Of a DNA stretch of 64,000 bases, positions 36,464 through 48,353 are shown piece by piece (position 1 is the stretch's first letter; every line of letters begins with the position of its first letter). Source of the DNA: Salipiger sp. H15. GTDB taxonomy: Bacteria > Pseudomonadota > Alphaproteobacteria > Rhodobacterales > Rhodobacteraceae. The notes beneath the pieces are model-generated. The model searched no databases. It had not been told where the DNA came from and saw only the letters and a program-made list of their open reading frames with translations. Location of the stretch: the NCBI RefSeq assembly GCF_040409955.1, contig NZ_CP123384.1:124001-188000 (forward strand), given 5' to 3'. Position numbers and translations under genes: made by a program.

Positions 36464-37501
36464 TTAACCTCCCGTGGTCCAACGGGCGAAGATGCCCCAG
36501 AACCATCCGAATTTCGCCGCGAAGGACACGAAGACCACCCAGAACAGGCTGAACGGAAGGAAGACCTTCCAGCCAAGGCGCATCAGCTGGTCGTAGCGGT
36601 AGCGCGGGGTGATCGCCTTCACCATCGCGAAGACAAAGAAGAAGAACGCCATCTTCGCGACCATCCACAGCACGCCGTCGGGCAGGCCGGGGATCGGCGA
36701 GAGCCAGCCGCCGAAGAACAGCAGCGTGGTCAGTGCGCACATCAGGAAGATCGCGATGTATTCGCCCGCCATGAACAGCAGGAAGGGCGTCGAGGAATAT
36801 TCCACCTGGTAGCCGGCCACGAGTTCGGATTCCGCTTCGGGAAGGTCGAACGGCGGGCGGTTCGTCTCGGCCAGCGCCGAGATGAAGAACAGGAAGACCA
36901 TCGGGAAGTGCGGCAGCCAGTACCAGTTGAAGAAGCCGAAGCTGCCGTCCTGGGCGCGCACGATGTCGCCGAAGTTCATCGAGCCGGTGGAGATGATCAC
37001 GCCGATGATGATCAGGCCGATCGACACCTCGTAGGAGATCATCTGCGCCGCCGAGCGGAGCGAGCCGAGGAACGGGTACTTCGAGTTCGACGCCCAGCCC
37101 CCCATGATCACGCCGTAGACCTCGAGCGAGCTGATCGCCATCACGTAGAGGATCGCCACGTTGATGTCCGCCAGCACCCAGCCGTCGGCAAAGGGAATGG
37201 CCGCCCAGGCGATCATCGCCATGACGAAGGAAATCATCGGGGCAAGCAGGAAGACGGCCTTGTCAGAGCCCGCCGGGATCACCACTTCCTTGAGGATGTA
37301 TTTCAGAGCGTCCGCCACCGACTGGAGAATGCCGAACACCCCCACGACGTTGGGGCCGCGCCGCATCTGGACGGCCGCCCAGATTTTCCGGTCGCCATAG
37401 ACCAGGAACAACAGCGAGATCATCACGAAGGCCACGACCGCAAGGGTTTGCGCGAGCACAAGGATGAAGATGCCGAAGGGGGTTGCGAAGAAGTCTGCCA
37501 T
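36464..37501 (-). CDS. nuoH: NADH-quinone oxidoreductase subunit H
   Basis: A 345-residue, eight-helix subunit that forms the quinone chamber of complex I. Marks are [11 protein letters not shown] near residue 40 and [19 protein letters not shown] with the conserved glutamates. The start [10 protein letters not shown] at 37501 matches the family; the frame runs on upstream without protein-like sequence. The preceding gene is a small lipoprotein. Confidence 0.97.
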   Translation of the reverse strand: MADFFATPFGIFILVLAQTLAVVAFVMISLLFLVYGDRKIWAAVQMRRGPNVVGVFGILQSVADALKYILKEVVIPAGSDKAVFLLAPMISFVMAMIAWAAIPFADGWVLADINVAILYVMAISSLEVYGVIMGGWASNSKYPFLGSLRSAAQMISYEVSIGLIIIGVIISTGSMNFGDIVRAQDGSFGFFNWYWLPHFPMVFLFFISALAETNRPPFDLPEAESELVAGYQVEYSSTPFLLFMAGEYIAIFLMCALTTLLFFGGWLSPIPGLPDGVLWMVAKMAFFFFVFAMVKAITPRYRYDQLMRLGWKVFLPFSLFWVVFVSFAAKFGWFWGIFARWTTGG

Positions 37502-37511
37502 CAAGTGTCCC

Positions 37512-37904
37512 TCACACCATCGGTATTCCGTTCTCGGCGCAGGCTGACGCGACGACTTCCGCGTCGATCGTCTTGAGCCCGCGGGGCAGCGCCGCCGAGA
37601 TGGTGTAAACAGCATCTCCGCGCCAGAGGCCACCCTCTTCCGACACATTCGTCCGCAGATGACGCGCGAATCCGTAGCCCCGGATCAGCGCATATTGCGC
37701 CGCGGCGCAGTCTGCGTAGTTTTCCACGTCCTCCGAGCCGCGCGCACCGCGCATGGCCACGAGGAAGTTCACCAGGTCGCCGTCCAGCAGCCGCGTCTCG
37801 ATTCCCTCGTAGGCCGGCACGAACGGCCCCGTGTCCTGCGAGCGCTGCTCGCAGGCACAGAGTGCGGCCAGTGCCGCCAGAGAGAGGGATATCGGCGCGC
37901 GCAT
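37512..37904 (-). CDS. Putative lipoprotein of unknown function in nuo (NuoG-NuoH)
   Basis: A 130-residue protein with a lipoprotein signal peptide ([10 protein letters not shown]; lipidation at C16 or C18). The mature part has two or three further cysteines (Y-A-D-C-A-A-A and V-A-S-A-C-A-E-N) that could form a disulfide. I do not recognise the family. It is three bases from nuoG and ten from nuoH, so it is translated with them. Confidence 0.75.
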   Translation of the reverse strand: MRAPISLSLAALAALCACEQRSQDTGPFVPAYEGIETRLLDGDLVNFLVAMRGARGSEDVENYADCAAAQYALIRGYGFARHLRTNVSEEGGLWRGDAVYTISAALPRGLKTIDAEVVASACAENGIPMV

Positions 37905-37907
37905 GGA

Positions 37908-39896
37908 TCACTCGGCGGCCAGCGGCGCGGCCCGGCGCGCCTTTGCGTTCGCCGAGAGCTCGGCCATCAGGACCGAGGCGCGGGCGATCGGGTTGCTGAG
38001 GTAGAAGTCCTTGACCGCGTTGCGGAAGGTGGCTTCGCCCAGCTTGTCGGTCGCGAGCGGGGTCCACTCGTTCTCCGGAACCATATCGACCTGCGCGAGG
38101 TGCGGCACCGCCGCGACCAGCGCCTGGCGGAGCTGCCCGAGGCTGTCCCAGGGCTGGGTCTTGCCGACCTCGGCCGAGAGCGCCCGCAGGATCGCCCAGT
38201 TCTCCTTCGCCTCGCCCGGCGCGAAGCCGGCGCGGAAGGCCAGCTGCGGCCGGCCCTCGGTGTTGACGAAGAGACCGTTCTCCTCGGTGTAGGCGGCGCC
38301 CGGCAGGATCACGTCGGCGCGGTGTGCGCCGCGGTCGCCGTGCGAGCCCTGGTAGATCACGAAGGCACCGGCCTCGATCTCGATCTCGTCCGCGCCGAGG
38401 TTGTAGATCACGTCCGCGTCCTTGGTGGCCGCCTCCAGACCGCCCTCGGTCACCGCGCCCACGTCGAGCGCGCCGACGCGCGAGGCGGCGGTGTGCAGGA
38501 CCAGGACCTTGCCCGAGAGCGCCTGTGCGGCGGCCAGAACGGCCAGACCGTCGGCCTCGCGCAGCGCGCCCTGCCCCACGATCACGATGGCATTCTCGCC
38601 GACCTTCGCCTTGGCGAGGGCCGCGCGGTCGGTGCCGAGGTGCGTGACGTCATAGGTCAGGTCGGCAGCCTCGCCGATCAGCTTGACCTCGGCACCGGCG
38701 ATCCAGGCCTTGCGGATGCGCGCGTTCAGCACCGGCGCCTCGTCGCGCGGGTTGGTGCCGATGAGCACGATTTCCTTCGCCGTGTCGATCTCCTCGATCG
38801 CCACGTTGCCCACGTAGGCCGAGCGGTTGCCGACCGGCAGGCGCGTGCCGTCGGTACGGCACTCGACCGAGCCGCCGAGCCCTTCGACCAGCTGCTTGAG
38901 CGAGAAGGCCGCCTCGACCGGAACGAGATCGCCGACGAGACCGGCCACCTTCTTCGCGCCCTTCAGCGCCGCGCCCACGGCGGCAAGCGCCTCGGGCCAG
39001 GTGGCGGGCTTCAGCTTGCCATTGGTGCGGATGTACGGGCGGTCGAGACGCTGGCGGCGCAACCCGTCCCAAACGAAGCGGCTCTTGTCCGACAGCCACT
39101 CCTCGTTCACGCCGTCATTGTTCCGCGGCAGGAAGCGCATGACTTCGCGGCCCTTGGTGTCGACGCGGATGTTCGAGCCGAGCGCGTCCATCACGTCGAT
39201 GGATTCGGTCTTGGTCAGCTCCCACGGACGGGCGGTGAAGGCATAGGGTTTCGAGACCAGCGCGCCCACCGGGCACAGGTCGATGATGTTGCCCTGCAGG
39301 TTCGAGTCGAGCGTCTGGTTGAGGTACGAGGTGATCTCGGCATCCTCGCCGCGCCCGGTCTGGCCCATCTGGGTGATGCCCGCCACCTCGGTGGTGAAGC
39401 GCACGCAGCGGGTGCAGGAGATGCAGCGGGTCATGTGCGTCTCGACCAGCGGGCCGAGGTCGAGGTCCTCGGTCGCGCGCTTCGGCTCGCGGAAGCGCGA
39501 GAAGTCGACGCCGTAGGCCATCGCCTGGTCCTGCAGGTCGCACTCGCCACCCTGGTCGCAGATCGGGCAGTCGAGCGGGTGGTTGATGAGCAGGAACTCC
39601 ATCACCCCCTCGCGGGCCTTCTTGACCATCGGCGAGTTGGTCTTGACCACCGGCGGCTGGCCTTCCGGCCCGGGCCGCAGGTCGCGCACCTGCATGGCGC
39701 ACGAGGCCGCCGGCTTGGGCGGGCCGCCGACCACCTCGACAAGGCACATGCGGCAGTTGCCGGCGATGGACAGGCGCTCGTGATAGCAAAAGCGCGGCAC
39801 CTCGATGCCGGCTTCCTCACAGGCCTGGATCAGGGTCATCGACCCGTCCACCTCGAGCTCTTTGCCGTCGATGATGATCTTACGAAGGTTGGTCAT
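37908..39896 (-). CDS. nuoG: NADH-quinone oxidoreductase subunit G
   Basis: A 662-residue peripheral-arm subunit. The N-terminal [2Fe-2S] ferredoxin domain has [15 protein letters not shown], then the C-x2-C ligands of N4/N5 ([14 protein letters not shown] and [10 protein letters not shown]). The C-terminal part is a molybdopterin-oxidoreductase-like fold without cofactor. The start at MTNLRKII is chosen because GGGAAG lies six bases ahead; another ATG two codons earlier abuts that site. Confidence 0.97.
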   Translation of the reverse strand: MTNLRKIIIDGKELEVDGSMTLIQACEEAGIEVPRFCYHERLSIAGNCRMCLVEVVGGPPKPAASCAMQVRDLRPGPEGQPPVVKTNSPMVKKAREGVMEFLLINHPLDCPICDQGGECDLQDQAMAYGVDFSRFREPKRATEDLDLGPLVETHMTRCISCTRCVRFTTEVAGITQMGQTGRGEDAEITSYLNQTLDSNLQGNIIDLCPVGALVSKPYAFTARPWELTKTESIDVMDALGSNIRVDTKGREVMRFLPRNNDGVNEEWLSDKSRFVWDGLRRQRLDRPYIRTNGKLKPATWPEALAAVGAALKGAKKVAGLVGDLVPVEAAFSLKQLVEGLGGSVECRTDGTRLPVGNRSAYVGNVAIEEIDTAKEIVLIGTNPRDEAPVLNARIRKAWIAGAEVKLIGEAADLTYDVTHLGTDRAALAKAKVGENAIVIVGQGALREADGLAVLAAAQALSGKVLVLHTAASRVGALDVGAVTEGGLEAATKDADVIYNLGADEIEIEAGAFVIYQGSHGDRGAHRADVILPGAAYTEENGLFVNTEGRPQLAFRAGFAPGEAKENWAILRALSAEVGKTQPWDSLGQLRQALVAAVPHLAQVDMVPENEWTPLATDKLGEATFRNAVKDFYLSNPIARASVLMAELSANAKARRAAPLAAE

Positions 39897-39981
39897 TGGC
39901 ATCTTCCCATGACTGGTGACACACGCGACGCTCCCGCCGGCTGCGGCAGGGCGCTGGGGGATATGCACGTCGCGTGTCGCA

Positions 39982-40395
39982 TCAATTCTCCCTCAGGAGC
40001 GCGCCGATGGCGCTGCCCCTGGCAATTTCCTCGCGGCCGACGCGGCAGAGCCCTGCCGTGTCGTCCGCCGCGACGCCGCGCTTGGCCATCCAGGCCACGC
40101 CCTCGGCGCGCATCTTCTTCTTCTCGGCCTTCGAGGTGACGTAATCCTCGATTTCCTGCCGGCTGTAGCCAAGCGCGCGCGCCCGGTTCTTCAGCGTGTT
40201 GAGCGTGCTCATCGCGGTCAGCATCCGCGCGCTGATCGTGTCGCAGCGGTTGCGGATCTCGTCGGCGATGCCGACGGCCAGCAGCCCGTCGTGGATCTCG
40301 CGCACCTCGCCGAGTGGCGGCTTGGCCATCCCGGTTCCGGGCAGGGCAACGACACCGATCGTGGCGGCGAGGACGGCGGTTCTGAGCTTGCTCAT
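39982..40395 (-). CDS. DUF5333 family secreted protein within nuo
   Basis: A 137-residue protein with a signal peptide ([20 protein letters not shown]). The mature domain begins near [11 protein letters not shown] and ends [16 protein letters not shown]. From memory this is DUF5333, a Rhodobacteraceae family found between nuoF and nuoG. AAAGGAGAG before the ATG at 40395 fixes the start. A second protein sharing the L-C-R-V-G-x-x-E-I-A-x-G-S tail is at 40874. Function unknown. Confidence 0.8.
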   Translation of the reverse strand: MSKLRTAVLAATIGVVALPGTGMAKPPLGEVREIHDGLLAVGIADEIRNRCDTISARMLTAMSTLNTLKNRARALGYSRQEIEDYVTSKAEKKKMRAEGVAWMAKRGVAADDTAGLCRVGREEIARGSAIGALLREN

Positions 40396-40523
40396 ATCAT
40401 CTCTCCTTTGGCGCAGCACGGAGGCCGCCGAAAGGCGGACTCCCTCGCCGTGGGACATGGGGCTTCCGGTGCCGGCTATGCAATAACCGCCCGGAAAACC
40501 CGCAGATATGAGCGTGGACTCTC

Positions 40524-40871
40524 TCATCCGAGGCAGCGCCCGCGCATCACGAGGTCGCTGCCCGACAGCCGGGGCTGCGCGCGCATCGCCTCGGGTTCCA
40601 CCGCCCAGGCGATGTCCGAGGTGCCGAGGTAGTGGATGCAGTACTTGGTGCCCTCGTAGAGCCCGGCATCCACCGCCGAATAGGGTGCGCGCGCCGCGTT
40701 GCTGACGGTGGCGACAAAGTTCGCCCGGTCGTCACCCGCGGGCTTGGCATTGCCGCGGAACTGCAGCCCGCCGAACTCGGGATCGTCCTTGCTCGCCCCG
40801 CAGGCGCCAAGCAGCGCGGCAAGCGCCAGCGCGGCGCCGGTGCGGAGAAGCGGTCGGCTGTACTGTCCCAT
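40524..40871 (-). CDS. Small putative lipoprotein in nuo
   Basis: A 115-residue protein with a lipoprotein signal (L-A-L-A-A-L-L-G-A-C-G-A-S). The mature part has a Y-C-I-H-Y-L-G-T-S-D-I-A-W segment and two more cysteines. The family was not recognised. MGQYSRPL (40871) has GAAGGG at six bases; the alternative ATG at 40877 overlaps the upstream stop by four bases. The location between two DUF5333-like genes suggests a shared envelope process. Confidence 0.7.
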   Translation of the reverse strand: MGQYSRPLLRTGAALALAALLGACGASKDDPEFGGLQFRGNAKPAGDDRANFVATVSNAARAPYSAVDAGLYEGTKYCIHYLGTSDIAWAVEPEAMRAQPRLSGSDLVMRGRCLG

Positions 40872-40873
40872 GG

Positions 40874-41332
40874 TCATCCCTTCTTCAGCGTCAGGCCCAG
40901 GTCGGACCCGGCGGCGATCTCTTGCGCGCCGACGCGGCAGAGGCTCTGCGCCTGGCCCTTCACGGCGCCCTTGCGGGCCAGCGACTCGTCGATCTGCACC
41001 GACAGCGCCCCGAAGTCCTGCGCCTGGTAGGCGGCCTGGAGCTCGGCCCGGTCGGCACCGGCGGCGACCATCTCCTCGGTGGCGCGGTGCACCGCGCCGC
41101 CATAGGGCGACGGCGCAAGGTTGATGCCGTCGTCGTGGCAGGCATCGGCGATGCGCTCCGCCATCGAGATCGTCACGACCCGCTGTTCCCAGCGGCCCGC
41201 GACCGAGCCGCTGCCGAAGCCACCACCGCTGCCGAGGCTCGCCGCCGGGCCGCTCGACGGCACCGCCGCGCATCCCGCCACGGCAAGCGCCGCCATCACA
41301 CCGAATACACCACGCACTCTTGCCACTCGCAT
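40874..41332 (-). CDS. DUF5333-like lipoprotein within nuo
   Basis: A 152-residue predicted lipoprotein (A-A-L-A-V-A-G-C-A-A). A Gly/Ser-rich linker follows, then a domain ending S-L-C-R-V-G-A-Q-E-I-A-A-G-S-D-L-G, which matches the tail of the protein at 39982. The two look like diverged paralogues. It follows nuoF by only four bases. Function unknown; an accessory role near complex I is positional inference. Confidence 0.72.
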   Translation of the reverse strand: MRVARVRGVFGVMAALAVAGCAAVPSSGPAASLGSGGGFGSGSVAGRWEQRVVTISMAERIADACHDDGINLAPSPYGGAVHRATEEMVAAGADRAELQAAYQAQDFGALSVQIDESLARKGAVKGQAQSLCRVGAQEIAAGSDLGLTLKKG

Positions 41333-41336
41333 CGGA

Positions 41337-42632
<1,296 letters not shown>

Positions 42633-42635
42633 CGC

Positions 42636-42854
42636 TCAGTCCTTGTCTTTCCGGCGTGACCGCCAGAGCCCGTAAATCATCCAGATCGCCGTCCCGAACC
42701 CGGCCAGAGCGGCAAGGTCGAAGAAGGCCCTCGTGCGCTGGGTCCAGCCCAGCATCTCGCCCGCGACCGTCGCGGCGATCCAGGCCAGTCCGACCCCGGC
42801 GATGACGAGCGCGATGATGCGCCCCTGCCGGCTGTGCTGGTCCTGTCCGCTCAT
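42636..42854 (-). CDS. DUF5337 family membrane protein within nuo
   Basis: A 72-residue protein with two transmembrane helices (about residues 12-32 and 42-62) and a short basic tail (RRKDKD). From memory it is DUF5337, a Rhodobacteraceae family encoded beside nuoF. It is three bases upstream of nuoF. Function unknown. Confidence 0.78.
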   Translation of the reverse strand: MSGQDQHSRQGRIIALVIAGVGLAWIAATVAGEMLGWTQRTRAFFDLAALAGFGTAIWMIYGLWRSRRKDKD

Positions 42855-42918
42855 CTTCGGTCCGGTCCCTCGTTACCGCACCGCCGGGCAGGCCCGGCGG
42901 CACCATTCCATCGGCAGG

Positions 42919-43662
42919 TCAGTAGACCTCGCCATCCTCGACGCGCCTGGAGAACTCGGTCTCCCCGCCCGCCGCAAGTATCCTGGCCTGCCCGATCCAG
43001 TCATCGCGCGAGACCCGGCCGCGGAACCCTTTCAGGTTCTGATCCATCCATGCGACCTCGGCAGGGCTCCAGCCCGCGATCTGGTCGAAATGGTAGATGC
43101 CCAGCTCGTGCAGCAGCTGCTCGAGCTTGGGCCCCACGCCCTTGATTTCCTTCAGGTTGTCCGCCGCACCGGAGCGCGGCTTGGCCAGCGCCTCGGGCTG
43201 CGAGCCCCCTTCATCCAAGTCCACCAGCTTCGCCGGGGCCGCGGCCTTTGCCGGTTCCGCCGGTTTCGCCGCGACCGGCTCGGGCTTCGGCGCTTCCGCG
43301 ACCTTTGCCACCTCCGGTTTCGGCGCCGCCGGGGCCGGGGCCGCGGGTGCCGCTGCGGGAGCGGGAGTGACCTTCACCGGGGCCGCCGCGGCTGCCGGAC
43401 GTGCCGGAACCGGGGGAACCTCGCCCTCGACCACGCGGGTCAGCCGCGAGGTGGGCGAGCGTTCGCCCAGCTTCGGGACCGGGGCGCAGAAGAGCCAGGT
43501 GAAGATCGAGCCGAGCAGTCCGGTCGCGAGAAGCCCGAGCAGCAGCGCCGCCGGAAATCCCCTGTGTCCACCCAGCGCGAAGAGCGCGACGACGAGGCCG
43601 ATCACGGCCGCTGTTATCCAGCACTTGCGGGTGCATCCGTCCTGCATCGTCACGTCTGTCAT
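42919..43662 (-). CDS. Membrane-anchored protein with NuoE-like helix-hairpin-helix tail
   Basis: A 247-residue protein with two transmembrane helices (about residues 14-58) and an Ala/Pro/Lys-rich linker (about 78-165). Its 80-residue C-terminal module contains [13 protein letters not shown], a helix-hairpin-helix. By hand, 58 of these 80 residues equal the C-terminus of NuoE, encoded 27 bases upstream, so one is a copy of the other. The HhH motif often binds DNA non-specifically, but here it may mediate protein contact. The start has GGGAGTGAG upstream. Confidence 0.82.
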   Translation of the reverse strand: MTDVTMQDGCTRKCWITAAVIGLVVALFALGGHRGFPAALLLGLLATGLLGSIFTWLFCAPVPKLGERSPTSRLTRVVEGEVPPVPARPAAAAAPVKVTPAPAAAPAAPAPAAPKPEVAKVAEAPKPEPVAAKPAEPAKAAAPAKLVDLDEGGSQPEALAKPRSGAADNLKEIKGVGPKLEQLLHELGIYHFDQIAGWSPAEVAWMDQNLKGFRGRVSRDDWIGQARILAAGGETEFSRRVEDGEVY

Positions 43663-43689
43663 CTCTCACTCCCGAGTTATGTCATTGGA

Positions 43690-44838
43690 TCAATCTTCGT
43701 CGTAAACCTCGCCCTTCTCCACGCGGGCAGAGAATTCCGTCTCGCCACCTTCGGCCAGCGTCCTGGCCTGGGCAACCCATTCGTCGCGCGACGCGCGACC
43801 CTTGAACCCTTCGAGATTGGCGTCCACCCAGGCCAGCTCGTCCTCGGTCCACGAGGCGATCTGCGCGAAGTGGAAGAAGCCGAGCCCGTGCAGCAGCTGC
43901 TCGAGCTTGGGGCCCACGCCCTTGATCATCTTGAGATTGTCCGCGCCACCCTCGAGCGGGGCGGACAGCGTTTCGGGCTTGCGGCCCCCGGTCGCCACGG
44001 GCTCGGATTTCACCGCGGCCGCGGACTTCACCGGCGCCTCGCGCTTGTCGATCCCGGTCTCGTCCACCGGCGCGCCCTTCGAGAGCTTCGGCGCGTGGGT
44101 GTCGGGCGCGGCGTCGCCCTTCTCGGACGAGCGGTCACGCCACGGCGCGCGCAGCGGCACCTCGGTGCCGTCGATGCGCTTGACCGTGTCGCCGATCGAG
44201 GTCGCCAGCGCGACGGAGGCGTTGAGCGCCTCGCGCTCGCCCACGCCCTCGGTCAGCACGACCGGGCCGCCGAGCGGCTCGGCGGCGAAACGGCCGTTCT
44301 GCGGGCCCGGCACCGGGACATTGCCCGCCGCCATGGCGTCGAGGATCTCGGCCAGCTTCTCGCCGGTCAGGTCCTCGTAGTAATCCTTGCCGATCTGCGC
44401 CATCGGGGCGTTCGAGCAGGCGCCGAGGCACTCGACCTCTTCCCACGAGAACTTGCCGTCGGCGGAGACCTCATGCGGCTTGCCGGCGATCTTGGCCTTG
44501 CAGACCTCCATCAGCTCGCCCGCGCCGCAGATCATGCACGAGGTCGTGCCGCAGATCTGCACGTGCGCCACCGAGCCGACCGGCTGCAGCTGGAACATGA
44601 AGTAGAAGGTCGCCACCTCGAGCGCGCGGATGTGGGCCATGCCCAGCATGTCGGCGACGTATTCGATGGCGGGCCGGGTCAGCCAGCCCTCCTGCTCCTG
44701 CGCGCGCCAGAGCAGCGGGATGATGGCGCTGGCCTGACGGCCCTCGGGGTACTTGCTGATCTGCGCTTCGGCCCAGTCCATGTTGGCGGGCGTGAAAGCG
44801 AAGCTCTCGGGCTGTTCGTGATGAAGACGGCGCAGCAT
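43690..44838 (-). CDS. nuoE: NADH-quinone oxidoreductase subunit E with C-terminal HhH extension
   Basis: A 382-residue protein whose first 190 residues are the thioredoxin-like [2Fe-2S] subunit NuoE (cluster N1a ligands in [10 protein letters not shown] and C-L-G-A-C-S-N-A-P). E. coli NuoE is about 166 residues. The extra half is a variable charged linker (about 195-300) followed by a helix-hairpin-helix module ([13 protein letters not shown]) nearly duplicated in the next gene. The extension does not disturb the cluster motifs. Confidence 0.95.
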   Translation of the reverse strand: MLRRLHHEQPESFAFTPANMDWAEAQISKYPEGRQASAIIPLLWRAQEQEGWLTRPAIEYVADMLGMAHIRALEVATFYFMFQLQPVGSVAHVQICGTTSCMICGAGELMEVCKAKIAGKPHEVSADGKFSWEEVECLGACSNAPMAQIGKDYYEDLTGEKLAEILDAMAAGNVPVPGPQNGRFAAEPLGGPVVLTEGVGEREALNASVALATSIGDTVKRIDGTEVPLRAPWRDRSSEKGDAAPDTHAPKLSKGAPVDETGIDKREAPVKSAAAVKSEPVATGGRKPETLSAPLEGGADNLKMIKGVGPKLEQLLHGLGFFHFAQIASWTEDELAWVDANLEGFKGRASRDEWVAQARTLAEGGETEFSARVEKGEVYDED

Positions 44839-44929
44839 GGCAAACGGACCTTCGGTTCATGTCGTGGGCCGGGGGCGAGACGCCACCGCGGCATTGGGAC
44901 GGGGCCGGGCCCCGCCGCTCTGTAATCTG

Positions 44930-45262
44930 TCAGCCGGCCGCTGTCTCGGCGGCCTCAGCGTCAAGCGCCGCAGGCTCCGCCGCGGGGGCGCAGCTGCCGG
45001 TCACGAGGCGCACGCCGCCGGTGTCGGTGGGCACCGCCTGCTCGGTCTTGACCTTGTAGGAGGCGATGTCCTGCACCTGCTCGCGGGTCAGGCCGGTCTG
45101 CAGCTCGACGGGCTGGTAGTCGCCTTCGGAGACCAGCGCGCAGCCGATCGAGGTCACGGCGTCGTCCCAGGCCATGAGGTCCTGCTCGTCGGTGCCTTTC
45201 GGCGGCATGGCACAGGCGGCGAGAAGGCCGAGGGCTGCGAGGGCGGCGGAAACACGGATCAT
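44930..45262 (-). CDS. Small lipoprotein between nuoD and nuoE
   Basis: A 110-residue protein with lipobox [10 protein letters not shown] mature domain with cysteines in S-I-G-C-A-L-V and V-T-G-S-C-A-P and an Ala/Glu-rich tail follow. Its ATG overlaps the nuoD stop by four bases. I do not recognise the family. It is the fourth predicted lipoprotein or exported protein embedded in this operon besides the DUF5333 pair. Confidence 0.75.
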   Translation of the reverse strand: MIRVSAALAALGLLAACAMPPKGTDEQDLMAWDDAVTSIGCALVSEGDYQPVELQTGLTREQVQDIASYKVKTEQAVPTDTGGVRLVTGSCAPAAEPAALDAEAAETAAG

Positions 45263-46479
45263 CGGTCAACCTCTCCGAACACGATATCGAGCGAGCCGAG
45301 AATGGCCGCGACGTCGGCCAGCTGGTGGCCCTTGCACAGGTAGTCCATCGCCTGCAGGTGCAGGAAGCCCGGCGCGCGCAGCTTGGCGCGGTAAGGCTTG
45401 TTGCTGCCATCGGCGACAAGATACACGCCGAACTCGCCCTTCGGCGCCTCGACCGAGACGTAGACCTCGCCCGCGGGGACGTGGAAGCCCTCGGTGTAGA
45501 GCTTGAAGTGGTGGATGAGCGCCTCCATCGAGGTCTTCATCTCGGAGCGCTTCGGCGGGGTGATCTTGCCGCGCGCCAGCACGTCGCCCTGGTTCTCGGG
45601 CAGCTTCAGCTTCTCGCAGGCCTGGACCATGATCTTCACGCTCTCGCGCATCTCGGCCATGCGGACGAGGTAGCGGTCGTAGCAGTCACCGTTCTTGCCG
45701 ACGGGGATCTTGAAGTCGAACTCGTCGTAGCACTCGTAGGGCTGTGCGCGGCGCAGGTCCCAGGCGAGGCCGGAGCCGCGCACCATGACGCCCGAGAAGC
45801 CGTGCTGCTGGATGTCGTCCTCGGTCACCACGCCGATGTCGGCGTTGCGCTGCTTGAAGATGCGGTTCTCGGTCAGCAGGTCGTCGATGTCCTGCAGGCG
45901 GGCCGGGAACTGCTGGCACCACTCGGCGATGTCGTCGATCAGCTCGGGCGGCAGGTCCTGGTGGACGCCGCCGGGCCGGAAGTAGGCCGCGTGCAGGCGC
46001 GCGCCGCAGGCCCGCTCGTAGAAGATCATCAGCTTCTCGCGTTCCTCGAAGCCCCAGAGCGGCGGCGTCAGCGCGCCCACGTCCATGGCCTGCGTGGTCA
46101 CGTTCAGCAGGTGGTTCAGGATGCGCCCGATCTCGCAGTAGAGCACGCGGATCAGCTGGGCGCGGCGCGGCACCTCGACCTTGCAGAGCTTCTCGATCGC
46201 CAGCACCCAGGCATGTTCCTGGTTCATCGTGCCGACATAGTCGAGCCGGTCGAAATACGGCAGGTTCTGCAGGTAGGTGCGGCTTTCCATCAGCTTCTCG
46301 GTGCCGCGGTGCAGCAGGCCGATGTGCGGATCGCAGCGCTCGACGATCTCGCCGTCAAGCTCGAGCACGAGGCGCAGCACGCCGTGGGCCGCAGGGTGCT
46401 GCGGGCCGAAGTTGATGTTGAAGTTGCGGATCTTCTGCTCGCCCGAGAGGGCGTCGTCGAAACCTTTGGAGCCGTCCAT
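45259..46479 (-). CDS. nuoD: NADH-quinone oxidoreductase subunit D
   Basis: A 406-residue 49-kDa-type subunit that lines the quinone site. Marks include [14 protein letters not shown] and [15 protein letters not shown] near the start. Its start overlaps the nuoC stop as TGATG, so the GTG one codon earlier is rejected. NuoC and NuoD are separate proteins here, not fused as in E. coli. Confidence 0.97.
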   Translation of the reverse strand: MDGSKGFDDALSGEQKIRNFNINFGPQHPAAHGVLRLVLELDGEIVERCDPHIGLLHRGTEKLMESRTYLQNLPYFDRLDYVGTMNQEHAWVLAIEKLCKVEVPRRAQLIRVLYCEIGRILNHLLNVTTQAMDVGALTPPLWGFEEREKLMIFYERACGARLHAAYFRPGGVHQDLPPELIDDIAEWCQQFPARLQDIDDLLTENRIFKQRNADIGVVTEDDIQQHGFSGVMVRGSGLAWDLRRAQPYECYDEFDFKIPVGKNGDCYDRYLVRMAEMRESVKIMVQACEKLKLPENQGDVLARGKITPPKRSEMKTSMEALIHHFKLYTEGFHVPAGEVYVSVEAPKGEFGVYLVADGSNKPYRAKLRAPGFLHLQAMDYLCKGHQLADVAAILGSLDIVFGEVDR

Positions 46480-47090
46480 CACTTCGCCCCCTCCTCGGCC
46501 TTTTCATCGCCGGGCAGCACGTATTGCGCCCCTTCCCAGGGCGACATGAAATCGAACTGGCGGTATTCCTGCACCAGCTTCACCGGCTCGTAGACGACGC
46601 GCTTGAGCTCTTCGTCGTAGCGCACCTCGACATAGCCCGTGGTCGGGAAGTCCTTGCGCAGCGGGTGGCCGCGGAAGCCGTAGTCGGTGAGGATGCGGCG
46701 CAGGTCCGGATGCCCCGAGAAGAGGATGCCGAACATGTCGAACACCTCGCGCTCGAGCCAGTTGGCCGAGGGGTGCAGCGACGTGACCGACGGTACGATC
46801 TCGTCCTCGCGCACCGAGACGCGCAGGCGGATGCGGTGGTTCTGGTACATCGACAGGAAGTGGTAGACCACGTCGAAGCGCTTGGGGCGGTTCGGGTAGT
46901 CGACCGCGGTGATGTCCACCAGCGTCGAGAAGCGGCAGGTCGGGTCGGCGCGGAGAAACTCCACCATCCCGGCGATGTTCGCCGGGGCCACGTCCACGTT
47001 CAGCTCGCCATGGGTCACGTCCCAGGCGATCACGCAGTCGGGGCGCTTCGCCTCGATATGGGCGCCCAGTTCGCTCAGTGCTTGCGTCAT
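46479..47090 (-). CDS. nuoC: NADH-quinone oxidoreductase subunit C
   Basis: A 203-residue 30-kDa-type peripheral-arm subunit. The family signature [20 protein letters not shown] lies in the second half, followed by R-K-D-F-P-T-T-G-Y. It lies between nuoB (17-base gap) and nuoD (one-base overlap). Confidence 0.97.
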   Translation of the reverse strand: MTQALSELGAHIEAKRPDCVIAWDVTHGELNVDVAPANIAGMVEFLRADPTCRFSTLVDITAVDYPNRPKRFDVVYHFLSMYQNHRIRLRVSVREDEIVPSVTSLHPSANWLEREVFDMFGILFSGHPDLRRILTDYGFRGHPLRKDFPTTGYVEVRYDEELKRVVYEPVKLVQEYRQFDFMSPWEGAQYVLPGDEKAEEGAK

Positions 47091-47107
47091 TGCATCCCCT
47101 CCCGCGC

Positions 47108-47632
47108 TCAGCGCACGATCGTGCCGGTGCGGCGGATTTTCTTCTGCAGGGCCATCAGCCCGTAAAGCAGCGCTTCGGCCGTCGGCGGGCAGCCGGGCAC
47201 GTAGACGTCGACCGGGACGACCCGGTCGCAGCCGCGCACCACCGAATAGCTGTAGTGATAGTAGCCGCCGCCGTTGGCGCAGGAGCCCATCGAGATCACG
47301 TAGCGCGGCTCGGGCATCTGGTCGTAGACCTTGCGCAGCGCCGGGGCCATCTTGTTGGTCAGCGTGCCGGCGACGATCATCAGGTCAGACTGGCGCGGGC
47401 TGGCGCGCGGCGCGGTGCCGAACCGCTCGAGGTCGTAGCGCGGCATCGAGGTCTGCATCATCTCGACGGCGCAGCAGGCCAGGCCGAAGGTCATCCAGTG
47501 CAGCGAGCCGGTGCGCGCCCAGTTGATCACGTCATCGACGGTGGTCAGCAGGAAGCCCTTGTCCTGCAGCTCGCGGTTCAGCGCCTGAGTCGCGACCTCA
47601 CGGTCGCCACCGGCGGTGTTGAGCCCGGTCAT
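47108..47632 (-). CDS. nuoB: NADH-quinone oxidoreductase subunit B
   Basis: A 174-residue subunit that carries terminal cluster N2, with the adjacent cysteine pair in [10 protein letters not shown] and further ligands in [10 protein letters not shown] and Y-V-P-G-C-P-P-T. I take the ATG that overlaps the nuoA stop as TGATG; an in-frame ATG three codons upstream (47641) is an alternative. Confidence 0.97.
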   Translation of the reverse strand: MTGLNTAGGDREVATQALNRELQDKGFLLTTVDDVINWARTGSLHWMTFGLACCAVEMMQTSMPRYDLERFGTAPRASPRQSDLMIVAGTLTNKMAPALRKVYDQMPEPRYVISMGSCANGGGYYHYSYSVVRGCDRVVPVDVYVPGCPPTAEALLYGLMALQKKIRRTGTIVR

Positions 47633-47997
47633 CACTCCCATTCGAGAGCCCCTTTCTTCCATTCATAGGCAAAGCCCGCGGTCAGCACCGCGAGGAACGC
47701 CATCATCGACCAGAAGCCGACCATGCTCACGTCCTTGAACGCGGTGGCCCAGGGGAAGAGGAAGGCGATCTCGAGATCGAAGATGATGAAGAGGATCGAG
47801 ACCAGGTAGAACCGGACGTCGAACTTCATCCGCGCGTCGTCGAAGGCGTTGAACCCGCATTCATAGGCCGAGACCTTTTCGGGGTCGGGGCTGCGCACCG
47901 CCAGCACGACGGCGGCGAGGATGAGCACGAGACCGAGCGCGACCGCTACGGCGAGGAATACGAGGATGGGAAGATATTCCCGCAGCATCTCGTCCAC
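47632..47997 (-). CDS. nuoA: NADH-quinone oxidoreductase subunit A
   Basis: A 121-residue, three-helix membrane subunit near the quinone site; the conserved loop [12 protein letters not shown] contains the reactive cysteine of the family. A GTG at 47997 is preferred over the ATG three codons later because AAAGGAG lies seven bases before it. It is the first gene of the nuo operon. Confidence 0.96.
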   Translation of the reverse strand: MDEMLREYLPILVFLAVAVALGLVLILAAVVLAVRSPDPEKVSAYECGFNAFDDARMKFDVRFYLVSILFIIFDLEIAFLFPWATAFKDVSMVGFWSMMAFLAVLTAGFAYEWKKGALEWE

Positions 47998-48353
47998 GTT
48001 GTGGCTCCTTTGCGAGGCGCACCGCAAGGCGGTGCGGAGACCATGGCTTTGTTGCCTTGCTGTGAGTGACTTATCGCCGAGTGAGAGCCGGGTCAACAAC
48101 CGCCCAAGATATTCACGAATGATGAAAATACTTTCACGACAATGGGATACGGAAGCTTCCGCCGGGTAATCCCTGATGTTTCGAGATTTTTTCCGTCGAC
48201 CGTTGCATACATTCTGCGCGGAGCCGCAGACTCAGCCCCTTGCGACTGCCGAAGAAAGCGCCATCCTCACGGACTCGCGAGGATGGCGGGGCATGTAAAG
48301 GCTCCCTAGCGGAATGCCTTGCGGGTTGCGGCCGCGGGGCCGCGCCCCCGGGT
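47998..48353. other. 356-bp region upstream of nuo holding its promoter
   Basis: No gene is visible. The 120 bases nearest nuoA (48060-48200) are relatively AT-rich. On the minus strand, TTGTTG (48094-48099), 18 bp and GATAAG (48070-48075) form a weak sigma-70 candidate about 70 bp before the nuoA start. The far half holds the liu terminator at 48259-48288. Confidence 0.55.
48259..48288 (-). terminator. Terminator downstream of liuC
   Basis: A 10-bp perfect stem (CGCCATCCTC / GAGGATGGCG) with a ten-base loop is followed on the minus strand by CTTTCTTC. It lies 66 bases past the liuC stop, so it probably ends the liu operon transcript before nuo. Confidence 0.7.
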
